Source: Mycobacterium barrassiae (GTDB taxonomy: Bacteria > Actinomycetota > Actinomycetes > Mycobacteriales > Mycobacteriaceae). Taken from it: 64,000 bases of DNA. How positions within the stretch are numbered: the first letter of the stretch is position 1; each line of letters opens with the position of its first letter. The stretch lies in assembly GCF_025822765.1 (NCBI RefSeq), contig NZ_JACKUK010000009.1, positions 124,973 through 188,972 on the forward strand, written 5' to 3'. The notes under the pieces were generated by a model, which did not search any database, had not been told where the DNA came from, and saw only the letters and a program-made list of their open reading frames with translations. The position numbers and the translations under genes are program-made. Shown piece by piece: positions 52,366-61,447 of the stretch.

Positions 52366-52812
52366 GTGGACCCGAAATTCAGCCCGGTGTTCATCGCGGT
52401 GTTGTTCGTGGCAGTCGCAGCAATGATGGCGGTCGCGATATTCGTGGAGCAGATGCGACGCCGCCGAGATCGGGTGGACGGTGTGTTGATGAGCTGGGAC
52501 GATCTGCGCCTGACCGCCAGCCACCTCATCGTCGGGTCCGGCAGTGATGCCCTGCGGTTGCCGCTCGACGGACTCAAGGCCGAGGTCGTCGTCAGCACTC
52601 CCCCGCGCCAAGCCGAAAGCGATGGCGAAGTTCGGATGACCATCCACAACGCCGGCCACGAGATCCGCCGCCTGCAGCCCTACTCATACGGCTCCAGCGG
52701 AAGCGCGCAGGCGTTCGCCATCAAGTTCAACTCGCTCAGTGCTCAGCTGCGCGAGGCTTCGGAAGCCACGTCCGACGCCGCTCCTCGCCGCGCAGACCGT
52801 CACGCGGCCTGA
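52366..52812 (+). CDS. Single-span membrane protein of unknown function
   Basis: A 148-residue protein, GTG start with a GGGAGG-rich region upstream. One N-terminal membrane helix (about residues 8-27, external N-terminus) is followed by a basic stretch (EQMRRRRDRVDG) and a soluble mixed domain with a beta-rich look (LRLPLDGLKAEVVVS). I recognise no family. It stands alone between the CadI-like gene and the convergent LLM gene. Confidence 0.6.
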   Translation: MDPKFSPVFIAVLFVAVAAMMAVAIFVEQMRRRRDRVDGVLMSWDDLRLTASHLIVGSGSDALRLPLDGLKAEVVVSTPPRQAESDGEVRMTIHNAGHEIRRLQPYSYGSSGSAQAFAIKFNSLSAQLREASEATSDAAPRRADRHAA

Positions 52813-52824
52813 CCGCGGTTCTGG

Positions 52825-53937
52825 CTAAAGCTTCTTGAGCTCAGCCACCAGCGTGGCCAACTGCCCAATATTGGCGGTCACTTCGTCGACACCACCGACA
52901 GTCCCGGTCACATTCCCGAGGATGGCGTGCTCGAGTCCGTTGTCGGCGTAGCCGCTGATTCGCTCGGTGATTTCGGTGGCGTTGCCGATGAAGAAGAACT
53001 CCTCGACAAGCTCGAACGGGATCATGGGCGCAAGTGCCCGAAGTTGTTCCGGATCGAGTTCGTGTTGAATCACGTCGACCAGACCGCGGCAGTCATCGCC
53101 GGCCGGATGCTTCAGCCCATGTTTCGCCCAGATCTCTGCCGACACCATCAGCGCCACAAGTTTTCCTAGTGGGTCGCGCTCCATCAGATCTGCTGCATGC
53201 GAACGTGATTCGGCCAATAGTGTCGAGATATGCATCGCGCATTCAGGTGTCGGCCTGCCTGCCCTTTCCGCATGCCCGGCGAGGATACGGCGTTTCTCCC
53301 CGTAATCCGACGAGCTCATCGGCCAGGCCGGCACCCAGCCGTCACCGTAAGTGCCCGCCAGGCGCAGCATGCGCGGTTCTTGACCGCCCACCCACACTTC
53401 TGGGGGACCGACATCGTCGCGCTGCAACGGAAGTCCCATCCGGCCGGAGAGCCCCTCGGGCATGGTGCCGTGATCGAGGAGTGATCGCAGCGCGACCAGG
53501 AACTGTTCGAAACGTGTTACGGGGGTGGAAAAGTCGTAGCCGAACGGTACCAAGTTCTCCGCCTCCCCCGCCCCGACGCCGAGAACGAAGCCCCCACGGC
53601 ACACTTGATGCAGTGTCAGCGCGGATCGCGCGACATCCGGCGCACGCCGGCGGATTCCATCGGTGACACAGATCCCGATGGGGAGGGTGGACTCACGCCC
53701 GATCAGCCCGACGCAAACAAACGGGTCGTACCACGCGTCGGCATCCGGCGACAGCGTTGACAACGCCATGTCAGGCCAGAGCGCCGGATGCGCGCAGCCC
53801 AAAATGTGGTCGGGAACCCACAGCGAGTCGACGTTGGATTCCTCTGCGGCGGCGACCATCATGCGGTACGACTCGAACGGGTGCATCGGTGACACGAGCA
53901 TCCCGACCTTCACGATTCGCCCTTTCGCTGGCGCCAT
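52825..53937 (-). CDS. LLM-class F420-dependent oxidoreductase
   Basis: A 370-residue luciferase-like TIM barrel: VGMLVSPMHPFESYRMM at the start, SLWVPDHIL, GFVLGVGAGEAEN, and a C-terminal SBP-free end typical of mycobacterial LLM proteins that use coenzyme F420 or FMN. The substrate is not evident. ATG 53937 is used; an ATG five codons upstream is possible. It is divergent from the CPT-like kinase. Confidence 0.88.
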   Translation of the reverse strand: MAPAKGRIVKVGMLVSPMHPFESYRMMVAAAEESNVDSLWVPDHILGCAHPALWPDMALSTLSPDADAWYDPFVCVGLIGRESTLPIGICVTDGIRRRAPDVARSALTLHQVCRGGFVLGVGAGEAENLVPFGYDFSTPVTRFEQFLVALRSLLDHGTMPEGLSGRMGLPLQRDDVGPPEVWVGGQEPRMLRLAGTYGDGWVPAWPMSSSDYGEKRRILAGHAERAGRPTPECAMHISTLLAESRSHAADLMERDPLGKLVALMVSAEIWAKHGLKHPAGDDCRGLVDVIQHELDPEQLRALAPMIPFELVEEFFFIGNATEITERISGYADNGLEHAILGNVTGTVGGVDEVTANIGQLATLVAELKKL

Positions 53938-54032
53938 TCGGTGTCCTCTCACGAGGATTATTGCGGCTCACATCATTTGTCGTCGTCGGTGGGCCTTCAA
54001 AGACCTGGAACGTGCAGTAACCTCGGCGCCTG

Positions 54033-54650
54033 ATGACCGGGAAGTTGATCGTCCTCAACGGCGGCTCCAGCGCGGGGAAAAGCTCAGTAGCCCTGGAGTT
54101 TCAGGAGCTGGCCTCCGAATGCTGGCTGCACCTTGGTATCGACGCGTTCTGGGGCGCGCTGCCACACAGCCAGCTCGACCTACAGCAGGTGCGTCCCGAG
54201 TACTACACGTGGGATCTCACCGTCGACGCCGACGGCCTCGAATGGTTGAGCGTCACTCCCGGGCCCCTTCTCGAAAAGGCGATGCACGCCCGCTATCTCG
54301 CCATCCGAGCCTTCCTCGACGAAGGGATCAACGTCATCTCCGATGACCTGATCTGGACTCGAGACTGGCTTATTGACTTGCTCTCAACCTTCGACGGTTA
54401 CGACGTGTGGTTGGTGGGTCTGCACGTGTCCGATGAGGAAGGCGCCCGGCGGGAACGTGAGCGCGGCGGTCGCATCGCCGGCTCGAATCGCGGAAGTGCC
54501 GTCCTCGCCCACGCCGACATGGAGTACGACTTCGAGCTGGACACCACCGGCGTCGCTCCTCAGGTACTGGCGCAGGACATCTGCGAGAAGTACCAGGCCC
54601 TTCCACGCCCCACGGCATTCGATCGGCTGCGGCGACGCTTCATCTCTTGA
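54033..54650 (+). CDS. Chloramphenicol phosphotransferase-like (CPT family) P-loop kinase
   Basis: A 205-residue P-loop protein: Walker [13 protein letters not shown] at residues 9-20, then [10 protein letters not shown] with the conserved Asp that in CPT family acts as base, and [13 protein letters not shown]. This family phosphorylates chloramphenicol in Streptomyces venezuelae, but many members, including mycobacterial ones, have unknown substrates, and zeta-toxin-like folds are close. There is no antitoxin gene beside it, so a toxin role is unlikely. Confidence 0.75.
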   Translation: MTGKLIVLNGGSSAGKSSVALEFQELASECWLHLGIDAFWGALPHSQLDLQQVRPEYYTWDLTVDADGLEWLSVTPGPLLEKAMHARYLAIRAFLDEGINVISDDLIWTRDWLIDLLSTFDGYDVWLVGLHVSDEEGARRERERGGRIAGSNRGSAVLAHADMEYDFELDTTGVAPQVLAQDICEKYQALPRPTAFDRLRRRFIS

Positions 54651-54710
54651 CTTCTCGGGCTTGGTCAAACATGACCGACCAGGCGATCCGCAGCGTAGAT
54701 TCCTTTGGCT

Positions 54711-55412
54711 ATGACGCTGAGACGAGTACTTTCGCGCGCCGCGATTGCCGGCATCCTGGTTGTGTTTACCCCCTTGATCGGGGCAGGGTCCGCCCATGCC
54801 AACGACCACATGATCACACTGACCTTTATCCGGAGCGCGGAGTCGCTGAGTAATGCGGCCAACCTCGTCGACACCTCCGTGCCGGGGCCCGCCCTCAGCC
54901 CTCTCGGCTTCGGGCATGCGGTAGCAGCCGCGAACGAGTTGCGCGCCAACGGGTATGACGGCGTTTACGCCTCCACAGCGCTGCGCGCGCAGCAGTCCGC
55001 AGAACCACTGGCGCAGGCGCTGGGCCTTCCGGTGACTGTGCTGCCCGGTCTTCGACAGATTGAGGCGGGCAAGTACGAAGGCCTACCGGTACCCGAGACA
55101 CATGTGACCGAGACTGCCGCGTGGCTCGATGGCGATCTCAGCACCGGTATCCCGGGTTCCATCACGGGCGACGAATTCCTCGCGCGCTTCAACGAAGCGG
55201 TCCAAACCATCTACGACAGCGGCCAAAACAATCCCATCGCGTTCGGGCACTCGACCTCGACCATGCTCTGGGTCCTGATGAACGTCAGCAATCCGGACGA
55301 CTCCCTACTGACGACACATCCGCTGCCGAACCTGGGGCGCATCGTCGTCACTGGGAGCCCCCAAGATGGCTGGCGGCTCACGTACTGGGACGGCGCGCCG
55401 ATACCGGAGTAG
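54711..55412 (+). CDS. Secreted histidine-phosphatase-fold protein lacking the catalytic His
   Basis: A 233-residue protein with a signal peptide (about residues 1-30, cut after AHA). The fold is clear: first strand with IRSAES, then GVYASTALRAQQSAEPLAQALG, and the second catalytic His in FGHSTSTM. The RHG motif is R-S-A: the nucleophilic His is Ser (codon AGC at 54834-54836). It cannot form the phosphohistidine intermediate, so it is probably a binding or structural protein. The ATG at 54711 is preferred to a TTG two codons earlier. Confidence 0.82.
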   Translation: MTLRRVLSRAAIAGILVVFTPLIGAGSAHANDHMITLTFIRSAESLSNAANLVDTSVPGPALSPLGFGHAVAAANELRANGYDGVYASTALRAQQSAEPLAQALGLPVTVLPGLRQIEAGKYEGLPVPETHVTETAAWLDGDLSTGIPGSITGDEFLARFNEAVQTIYDSGQNNPIAFGHSTSTMLWVLMNVSNPDDSLLTTHPLPNLGRIVVTGSPQDGWRLTYWDGAPIPE

Positions 55413-55461
55413 TCAATCAAGGCTCAAGGGCGATTTCCCCTCCAACACCCTTGACCCGGCC

Positions 55462-55499
55462 GGCAACTAAGTGCGACACTCATGTCGCATTTAGTTGCC
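55462..55499. promoter_or_regulatory. 38-nt palindrome upstream of the AveC-like gene
   Basis: 16-nt arms GGCAACTAAGTGCGAC / GTCGCATTTAGTTGCC, one wobble, 6-nt centre, 21 nt before the AveC-like GTG. It overlaps the expected promoter and contains TGCGAC-N6-GTCGCA. A TetR-type operator is likely. Confidence 0.7.
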
Positions 55500-55520
55500 T
55501 CAACCCGGCGAGGAGTCCGA

Positions 55521-56483
55521 GTGTCAGCGCTACTGTCAGACACCAGTTCACGCACGGGGGCTCGTCGCGGCCTGACGTATTTCTGGCCCGTGCTCGGCGC
55601 GGCTTCGCTGCTTCTCGCGTGCTACTCGTTGGGGCGGTGGCTGGCCGGCGGGGTGTCGTCGGTGCCACCCGGCGACGACCCGATGCCCACTGCGCAGTTG
55701 GTGCTCATGCATGCGCTCGAGTGGATTCAATTCGCCGCCTTTCTGGCGATCGTCGGATGGGTTGTGGTCAGACCGCTGATCCAGCGACGCCCGCTCGGGT
55801 TCGACGGGCTGTTCGTGATCGCCGCGTTTCTGCTCAACTTCTGGGATGTGATGGACAACTACTGGTCCTTCTCATTTCAGTACAACGCGCATCACCTGAA
55901 CGTCGGCTCATGGGGCGGGTACATCCCCGGATGGCAGAGCCCACAGCCTGAATTATGGTCTGTACCAATCGGCTTCGTATTTGGCGCGTACACGTGGGCG
56001 TTCTTCCTGGCTGTGCGCTCCGGATGCGCATTGTTGACCTACCTGCAGAACCGATATCCCACGTGGGGGCCGCTGCGCGCGTTCGGCGTGGTGTTCGTTT
56101 CGAACATGTTCATCGAGGCGATCTCGGAAAATGTCTACCTCCGTATTGGCGCCATCGCGAACATCAGACCTTATGAGGCACTGACACTTTGGGATGGCAC
56201 CCAACACGCCTGGCCCGTCTACAACCCGATTCTGTTCTCTCTCGTGTGGACCGCGCTGACCGCATTCCGTTGGTACCGGGATAAGGACGGGCTGACGTTC
56301 GTGGAGAGAGGCCTGCCCGCGACGCGCGGCGGACAGCAACCATCAACGATCCTTCGATTCTTCGCGATATTCGCGTTCCTCGAAGTCACGTACCTCCTCC
56401 TCTATTTCCTCCCGTGGAATCTATTCGCCGCCATGCGCACAGCCCCACCGAACGTTTTTCCGTCGTACTTCCCGGTGCCGTAA
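55521..56483 (+). CDS. AveC-like (spirocyclase family) membrane protein
   Basis: A 320-residue protein with about seven or eight membrane helices. GTG at 55521 with AGGAG 5 nt upstream is preferred to an ATG at 55482. FWDVMDNYWSFSFQYN, PELWSVPIGFVFGAY and NPILFSLVWTALTAFRWYRDKDG match the AveC family, named after the avermectin spiroketal cyclase. Mycobacteria carry many such proteins with unknown roles. It is convergent with the molybdopterin oxidoreductase. Confidence 0.75.
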   Translation: MSALLSDTSSRTGARRGLTYFWPVLGAASLLLACYSLGRWLAGGVSSVPPGDDPMPTAQLVLMHALEWIQFAAFLAIVGWVVVRPLIQRRPLGFDGLFVIAAFLLNFWDVMDNYWSFSFQYNAHHLNVGSWGGYIPGWQSPQPELWSVPIGFVFGAYTWAFFLAVRSGCALLTYLQNRYPTWGPLRAFGVVFVSNMFIEAISENVYLRIGAIANIRPYEALTLWDGTQHAWPVYNPILFSLVWTALTAFRWYRDKDGLTFVERGLPATRGGQQPSTILRFFAIFAFLEVTYLLLYFLPWNLFAAMRTAPPNVFPSYFPVP

Positions 56484-56499
56484 CCGGACGGCGATTGCG

Positions 56500-58671
56500 C
56501 TAGGTCGTCGGTGCTTCTGCCGCCTGCGGCAGTCGGTCGACTCGCACCGGTACCGAGTTCATTGCCGCGTTACCAGACAGAATGTCGTGTAGCTCTGGAT
56601 CATTGATGTCGTTCGCGCTGGCACCGGCCTTCGATGCGGCAAGTCGCCATCCGACTCCAGGCCGGTCGTGGCCGAATCCGTGCGGAATGGAGACCACTCC
56701 GCGCCGGATCGCATCGGTGACCTGCAGAGGAACTTCTATTGACCCGATCACGGAGCTGACGCGTACCACTTCACCGTCGTTGAGCCCGCGCTGTGCTGCG
56801 TCGTCGGGGTGCAGCATCGCGGTACAGCGATCGCCGCCCTTCATCAGCCGCGGCGAATTGTGCATCCAGGAGTTGTTGCTCCGAAGTTGACGCCGACCGA
56901 TCAACGTGAGGTCGTAGCCACCTTGACGGCTCGCGGCGTCCTCCTCGGCTCGCCTGGCCAGCTTGGCCGCCTCTTCGACGAGCCGCGGGGCGGCCAACTT
57001 GATGCGACGGTCCGGGGTGCCCAGATCATCTGGGAGGCAGGACTCCAGCGCGCCGAGGTCGATGCCGTGCGGCGCTTCTTTGATGCGGCGAAACGTCAAC
57101 CCGCGTCGGGGCCCCGCACGCAAAACACCGCGAGGACTGGTGAGAATGGCCAAGTCGACCAGCCGCTTCGGCGACATGCGCCCCACCGTGTTGGCGATCA
57201 GCCGCCCGCGCAGCCCATGACTCACGCGCTGCGTCAGAGCGTTGAGTATTTCCCAGTCTTCAAGTCCATCTGGGTCTTTCGGAACTGCAGCCGGGCTGTA
57301 ACGGACATGATTGCGTACCGACATCGCCGCAAAAACCAGGTCCAGGTCATCGCGCTGCAGCGCCGACACCGGCGGCAAGATCACATTCGCATGGCGCGAT
57401 GTCTCATTGACGTACATGTCTACGGCAACAAAGAAGTCGAGCCGCTCCAACGCGGCATCGAGCCGCCGCCCGCCGGGCGCCGACAGCACGGGGTTACCCG
57501 CGTGGACAATCAGGGCCCGCACTCGTCCGGCGTTGATCTGATCGGGAAGCGTCGCAACCGGGAATTCACCGTTCACGACCGGCCGGCCCGTAACGCGGTC
57601 GCGCAGCATCGGATTGATGCCGATGACACCCTTACGCGTACCGAGACGTCCTGCCGCTACAAGATCTACGGGTGGTTTGGCGAACATCGACCCACCAGGA
57701 GAATCGAGTCGACCGGTGATGACGTTCAGCGCCAGGATGAGCCAGTGTGTGACACTGCCGGTGCGCGTCTGACACACCCCGACGCGGCCGTAGGCGACGG
57801 GCGCAGTGGCGGCGGCGAATTCGCGAGCGATCCGTTGAATGGTCGCAGCATCGACGCCGGCGTACTCACCGGCGCGTGCGGGCGGCCACTCGTCGGCAAT
57901 TCGGCGTACCTCATCGCTGCCATCAGTGAAAGCCGCGAGGCGTCCAGGAGACGTCAGGCCTTCTTTGAACAACACATGGATGATCCCGAGCAGGAGGAAC
58001 GGGTCTCCGCCCGGTCGCACAGCGATGTGCTCCGTTGCCAAATCGGCAGTTTCGGTTCGACGCGGGTCCACCACTACCACGCGCCCGCCCCGGTTCATCA
58101 CGTCGCGCAGACGCCTGCGCACCCCGGGCGCGGTCATCGCTGAACCGTTGGACGCCGCCGGATTCGCGCCGAGCATCAGCATGTAGTCGATCCGATCGAT
58201 ATCGGGCACGGCGAAAACTGCGGCGTTGCCTAACACTTCGCCGTTGACAACCTGCTGCGGACTTTGGTCCAGCGATGAGGCAGAACAGTTGCTGCTGGTG
58301 CGCAGGGCCGTGCGCATCGCGAAGAACGCGTAGAAACCCCAATTGTGTGCGCCGGGATTGCCGAGATATGTTCCGACGGCGTCAGGTCCGTAGCGTCGCT
58401 GCACCGTGCGAATGCCAGACTCTACGAGCGCGAAGGCATCGCCCCAACTGATGCGTTCCCAACGGTCACCGACCCGGCGGACCGGGTGGCGCAGCCGGTC
58501 AGGATCTTCATAGAGATCGGCCAGCGCCGGCGCTTTCGGACACACATAGCCGCGAGAGAACTCGTCCTCCTTGTCACCGGCGATACGCAACACCGCGTCG
58601 CCCTCGACTTCAACCGTGATTCCGCAGTGCGCCTCGCACAGATTGCACGTGCGCAGGATCGTCAGCGACAT
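56500..58671 (-). CDS. Molybdopterin-dependent oxidoreductase (formate dehydrogenase/nitrate reductase superfamily)
   Basis: A 723-residue catalytic subunit. Cys9-x2-Cys12-x3-Cys16-x27-Cys44 is the N-terminal [4Fe-4S] pattern. The molybdopterin domains follow (GANPAASNGSAMTAPGV, VVVDPRRTETADLA, VHAGNPVLSAPGG), and the C-terminal dinucleotide-binding region has MLHPDDAAQRGLNDGEVVRV. No Tat signal, so it is cytosolic. The Mo ligand cannot be set from sequence (SSNCSASSLDQ region). No partner subunits adjoin it. ATG 58671 has no Shine-Dalgarno. It is divergent from a tetR. Confidence 0.88.
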   Translation of the reverse strand: MSLTILRTCNLCEAHCGITVEVEGDAVLRIAGDKEDEFSRGYVCPKAPALADLYEDPDRLRHPVRRVGDRWERISWGDAFALVESGIRTVQRRYGPDAVGTYLGNPGAHNWGFYAFFAMRTALRTSSNCSASSLDQSPQQVVNGEVLGNAAVFAVPDIDRIDYMLMLGANPAASNGSAMTAPGVRRRLRDVMNRGGRVVVVDPRRTETADLATEHIAVRPGGDPFLLLGIIHVLFKEGLTSPGRLAAFTDGSDEVRRIADEWPPARAGEYAGVDAATIQRIAREFAAATAPVAYGRVGVCQTRTGSVTHWLILALNVITGRLDSPGGSMFAKPPVDLVAAGRLGTRKGVIGINPMLRDRVTGRPVVNGEFPVATLPDQINAGRVRALIVHAGNPVLSAPGGRRLDAALERLDFFVAVDMYVNETSRHANVILPPVSALQRDDLDLVFAAMSVRNHVRYSPAAVPKDPDGLEDWEILNALTQRVSHGLRGRLIANTVGRMSPKRLVDLAILTSPRGVLRAGPRRGLTFRRIKEAPHGIDLGALESCLPDDLGTPDRRIKLAAPRLVEEAAKLARRAEEDAASRQGGYDLTLIGRRQLRSNNSWMHNSPRLMKGGDRCTAMLHPDDAAQRGLNDGEVVRVSSVIGSIEVPLQVTDAIRRGVVSIPHGFGHDRPGVGWRLAASKAGASANDINDPELHDILSGNAAMNSVPVRVDRLPQAAEAPTT

Positions 58672-58770
58672 AGCGATCACAATAGCAATTTGCTACGCAA
58701 TTGAGTGGCAAAACTACAAACCCTTCGTAGTATGCGTACCGTATTTGCGCCGCGATGATGCGAAGTCGCG

Positions 58771-58788
58771 GTTCACGAGAATGTGAAC
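58771..58788. promoter_or_regulatory. Palindrome in the oxidoreductase/tetR divergent region
   Basis: GTTCAC-gagaat-GTGAAC, perfect 6-nt arms, 62 nt before the tetR start. It is a candidate site for that TetR, controlling both genes. Confidence 0.5.
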
Positions 58789-58849
58789 TGTCCCGCTCAT
58801 GAGGACGACGGTCATCTCTCGCGCCACTCTTCTGCCCTAATCTCGAAGG

Positions 58850-59398
58850 GTGCAAAGGGAAAAGGCCGAAGTTGCGCGTCGCGCAGACCACCGAGCGACA
58901 CGAGCGCGCGTCGTCACGGCTGCCGCCCGCACCTTCAACCGTGACCGTGACGCTCCCATGGACCGCGTCGCCGAGGTCGCCGGAGTCCACCGCGCGACCT
59001 TGTACCGACACTTCCCGACACGACGCGAACTGCTCGAGGCAGTGCTCGACGACGCCCTGATCGAAGGGCGCCGGATCGTCGAGATGGCTGCCGCGCTAGC
59101 CCCGAACGAGGCTTCAGTTCATGAATTCGCCTCGCACGCAATAAAATTTGGGGACAAGTACGCGTTTCTGATCGACACCCCTACGCTGTCGGCAGCTGGG
59201 CCCGACCCGATCGGACTGTCGCGATTGATGGAGAGCTGGCAGCAGGCGGGATTGCTTCGTGACGATGTGAACCCAGTATGGCTGGCCCGCAATTTCATCG
59301 TGCTCACTCAAACGACGATCGCCGTTCGCGAAGTCACCGCCGGTGAACAGCGTGAGAGCCTGCTCACACGGTTCTTTCTTCATGGGGCGGCCCGCTGA
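58850..59398 (+). CDS. TetR family transcriptional regulator
   Basis: A 182-residue regulator starting at [30 protein letters not shown] at about residues 40-62 (written here in pieces: [15 protein letters not shown]). C-terminal ligand domain is helical and ends HGAAR. It is divergent from the molybdopterin oxidoreductase, which is the likely target together with itself. Confidence 0.88.
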   Translation: MQREKAEVARRADHRATRARVVTAAARTFNRDRDAPMDRVAEVAGVHRATLYRHFPTRRELLEAVLDDALIEGRRIVEMAAALAPNEASVHEFASHAIKFGDKYAFLIDTPTLSAAGPDPIGLSRLMESWQQAGLLRDDVNPVWLARNFIVLTQTTIAVREVTAGEQRESLLTRFFLHGAAR

Positions 59399-59506
59399 CG
59401 ACCAGGGTGCGCTTCATAGGCGCACTGCCCCGGTTCAGCACCGCATCAGAGCGTCATCCGCGCGTCGCCGGGTACATGCCTCGAACATCACGCGGTCATC
59501 CATAAC

Positions 59507-59540
59507 GCAGTCAGGCCCGCTGAAAGGCGGGCTTGACTGC
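59507..59540 (-). terminator. Terminator of tRNA-Tyr
   Basis: 14-nt arms GCAGTCAGGCCCGC / GCGGGCTTGACTGC with one wobble and a 6-nt loop, 8 nt beyond the 3' end of the tRNA on the minus strand. Confidence 0.75.
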
Positions 59541-59548
59541 GAACATGC

Positions 59549-59634
59549 TGGTGGCAGGTGCAGGATTCGAACCTGCGTAGGCGTTAGCCGACGGATTTAC
59601 AGTCCGCTCCCATTGGCCGCTCGGGCAACCTGCC
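59549..59634 (-). tRNA. tRNA-Tyr (anticodon GTA)
   Basis: 86 nt including an encoded CCA. Acceptor stem GGCAGGT/ACCTGCC with discriminator A, anticodon GTA (reverse complement of TAC at 59598-59600) in the loop CTGTAAA, T-arm GGTTCGAATCC, and a long variable arm as expected for a type II tRNA-Tyr. It lies between a tetR and yajQ. Confidence 0.97.
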
Positions 59635-59741
59635 TGGGTGCTGCACCGGCCGGGTGGCCCGGTTTGGTGCGACTAGCAGGGTACAACGAGGATGGTGCTA
59701 AGACGAAAACGCACCTGACATATCGAGGAGGACAGAGTCCA

Positions 59742-60233
59742 ATGGCGGATTCATCGTTCGACATCGTCAGCAAGGTCGACCGCCAGGAGGTCGACAACGC
59801 GCTGAACCAGGCGGCCAAGGAGCTGTCCACCCGCTACGACTTCCGCGGGACCGACACCTCAATCGCCTGGCAGGGCGAGGAGACCGTCGTCATCACGTCC
59901 TCGACCGAGGAGCGCGTCAAGGCCGCGATCGACGTCTTCAAGGAGAAGCTCGTCCGCCGGGACATCTCCATGAAGGCATTCGACGTCGGCGAGCCGCAGG
60001 CCTCGGGCAAGACCTACAAGGTCAGCGGCCAGATCAAGCAGGGCATCAGCACCGAGCACGCCAAGAAGATCACCAAGATCATCCGCGACGAGGGCCCCAA
60101 GGGCGTCAAGACCCAGATCCAGGGCGACGAGATCCGGGTCTCCTCGAAGAAACGTGACGATCTGCAGGCCGTCATCGCCCTGCTGAAGGGTTCCGACCTC
60201 GAGGTGGCTCTGCAGTTCGTCAACTACCGCTGA
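59742..60233 (+). CDS. YajQ-family nucleotide-binding protein (DUF520)
   Basis: A 163-residue protein with the YajQ pattern throughout: [57 protein letters not shown]. Family members bind nucleotides, and some bind cyclic di-GMP or RNA. The ATG has GAGGAGGA upstream. It is the orthologue of Rv0566c and lies 70 bp before gpsA. Confidence 0.93.
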   Translation: MADSSFDIVSKVDRQEVDNALNQAAKELSTRYDFRGTDTSIAWQGEETVVITSSTEERVKAAIDVFKEKLVRRDISMKAFDVGEPQASGKTYKVSGQIKQGISTEHAKKITKIIRDEGPKGVKTQIQGDEIRVSSKKRDDLQAVIALLKGSDLEVALQFVNYR

Positions 60234-60303
60234 CCGGGCGTAGTAAGCGGCGGCGTTCCCGAATCGGCCCTCGTTTCCAGCCTCCGGTCATACCCTGATC
60301 GGC

Positions 60304-61329
60304 ATGGCACCTTCGCAACGCGAACCCAAAGTCGTCGTCCTCGGTGGAGGCTCCTGGGGCACCACCGTGGCGTCCATCTGCGCCCGGCGCGGCCCGACGC
60401 TGCAATGGGTGCGCTCCGAGGAGACCGCCAACGACATCAACGAGCGCCATCGCAACAGCAAGTACCTCGGCAACGACGTCGAGCTGGCACTGACGCTGCA
60501 GGCCACCACCGACTTCTCCGAGGCCGCCGAGTGCGCCGACGTCATCGTGATGGGTGTGCCGTCGCACGGCTTCCGGGCGGTGCTCACCGAGCTGGCCAAG
60601 GAACTACGGCCGTGGGTGCCGGTCGTCTCGCTGGTGAAGGGCCTCGAGCAGGGCACCAACTACCGGATGAGCCAAATCGTCAACGAGGTGCTGCCCGGCC
60701 ACCCGGCGGGCATCCTGGCCGGACCGAACATCGCGCGCGAGGTGGCCGAGGGATACGCCGCCGCGGCGGTGCTCGCGATGCCCGACCAGAGTCTGGCGTC
60801 GAACCTCGGAAACCTGTTCCGCACCAGACGGTTTAGGACCTACACCACCGACGACGTGGTCGGGGTGGAGATGGCCGGCGCGCTCAAGAACGTGTACGCG
60901 ATCGCGGTCGGCATGGGGTATTCCCTTGGCATCGGCGAGAACACGCGCGCTATGGTGATCGCCCGCGCCCTGCGGGAGATGTCGAAGCTCGGCGAGGCGA
61001 TGGGTGGCCACCGCGATACATTCGCCGGTCTCGCCGGCATGGGCGACCTCATCGTCACGTGCACCAGCCAGCGCAGCCGCAACCGCCACGTCGGCGAACA
61101 GCTCGGCTCCGGTAAGACGATCGAGGAAATCATCTCGTCGATGAATCAGGTCGCCGAGGGCGTCAAGGCCGCGAGCGTCATCATGGAATTCGCTGACAAG
61201 TACGGCATCTCGATGCCGATCGCCAGAGAGGTCGATGGCGTCGTCAACCACGGTTCCACCGTCGAGCAGGCCTACCGCGGCCTCATGCGCGAGGAACCCG
61301 GGCACGAGGTGCACGGGGCAGGGTTCTGA
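60304..61329 (+). CDS. gpsA: NAD(P)-dependent glycerol-3-phosphate dehydrogenase
   Basis: A 341-residue enzyme that makes sn-glycerol 3-phosphate from dihydroxyacetone phosphate for phospholipids. Rossmann motif G14-x-G16-x-x-G19 (GGGSWGT), GPNIAREVAEGY, and the catalytic Lys in EMAGALKNVYAIA. The C-terminal helical domain (GLAGMGDLIVTC) is present. Orthologue of Rv0564c (gpdA1). A hairpin follows at 61362. Confidence 0.95.
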   Translation: MAPSQREPKVVVLGGGSWGTTVASICARRGPTLQWVRSEETANDINERHRNSKYLGNDVELALTLQATTDFSEAAECADVIVMGVPSHGFRAVLTELAKELRPWVPVVSLVKGLEQGTNYRMSQIVNEVLPGHPAGILAGPNIAREVAEGYAAAAVLAMPDQSLASNLGNLFRTRRFRTYTTDDVVGVEMAGALKNVYAIAVGMGYSLGIGENTRAMVIARALREMSKLGEAMGGHRDTFAGLAGMGDLIVTCTSQRSRNRHVGEQLGSGKTIEEIISSMNQVAEGVKAASVIMEFADKYGISMPIAREVDGVVNHGSTVEQAYRGLMREEPGHEVHGAGF

Positions 61330-61361
61330 CCTCGAGGGGCTGGGCACCTACTTTTTGAGTG

Positions 61362-61426
61362 CTATGTCCGAGATTGAACACAGGGCTGTGCGAGGCCAAC
61401 GACCGTCGGTTCAATCTCGGTCATAG
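61362..61426. repeat. Long intergenic hairpin, CTATG-CGAGATT class
   Basis: 18-nt arms at 61362-61379 and 61409-61426 with one mismatch, 29-nt loop. The arm CTATGTCCGAGATTGAAC matches the element at 11976. It lies between convergent gpsA and the secreted-protein gene. Confidence 0.85.
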
Positions 61427-61447
61427 GGCCGCCGACAACCATGACGC

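Noticed and set aside
54033-54650. CPT-like protein as a zeta-type toxin of a toxin-antitoxin pair
   Set aside because: No small antitoxin gene is adjacent, and the Asp and flanking motifs fit the CPT family better.
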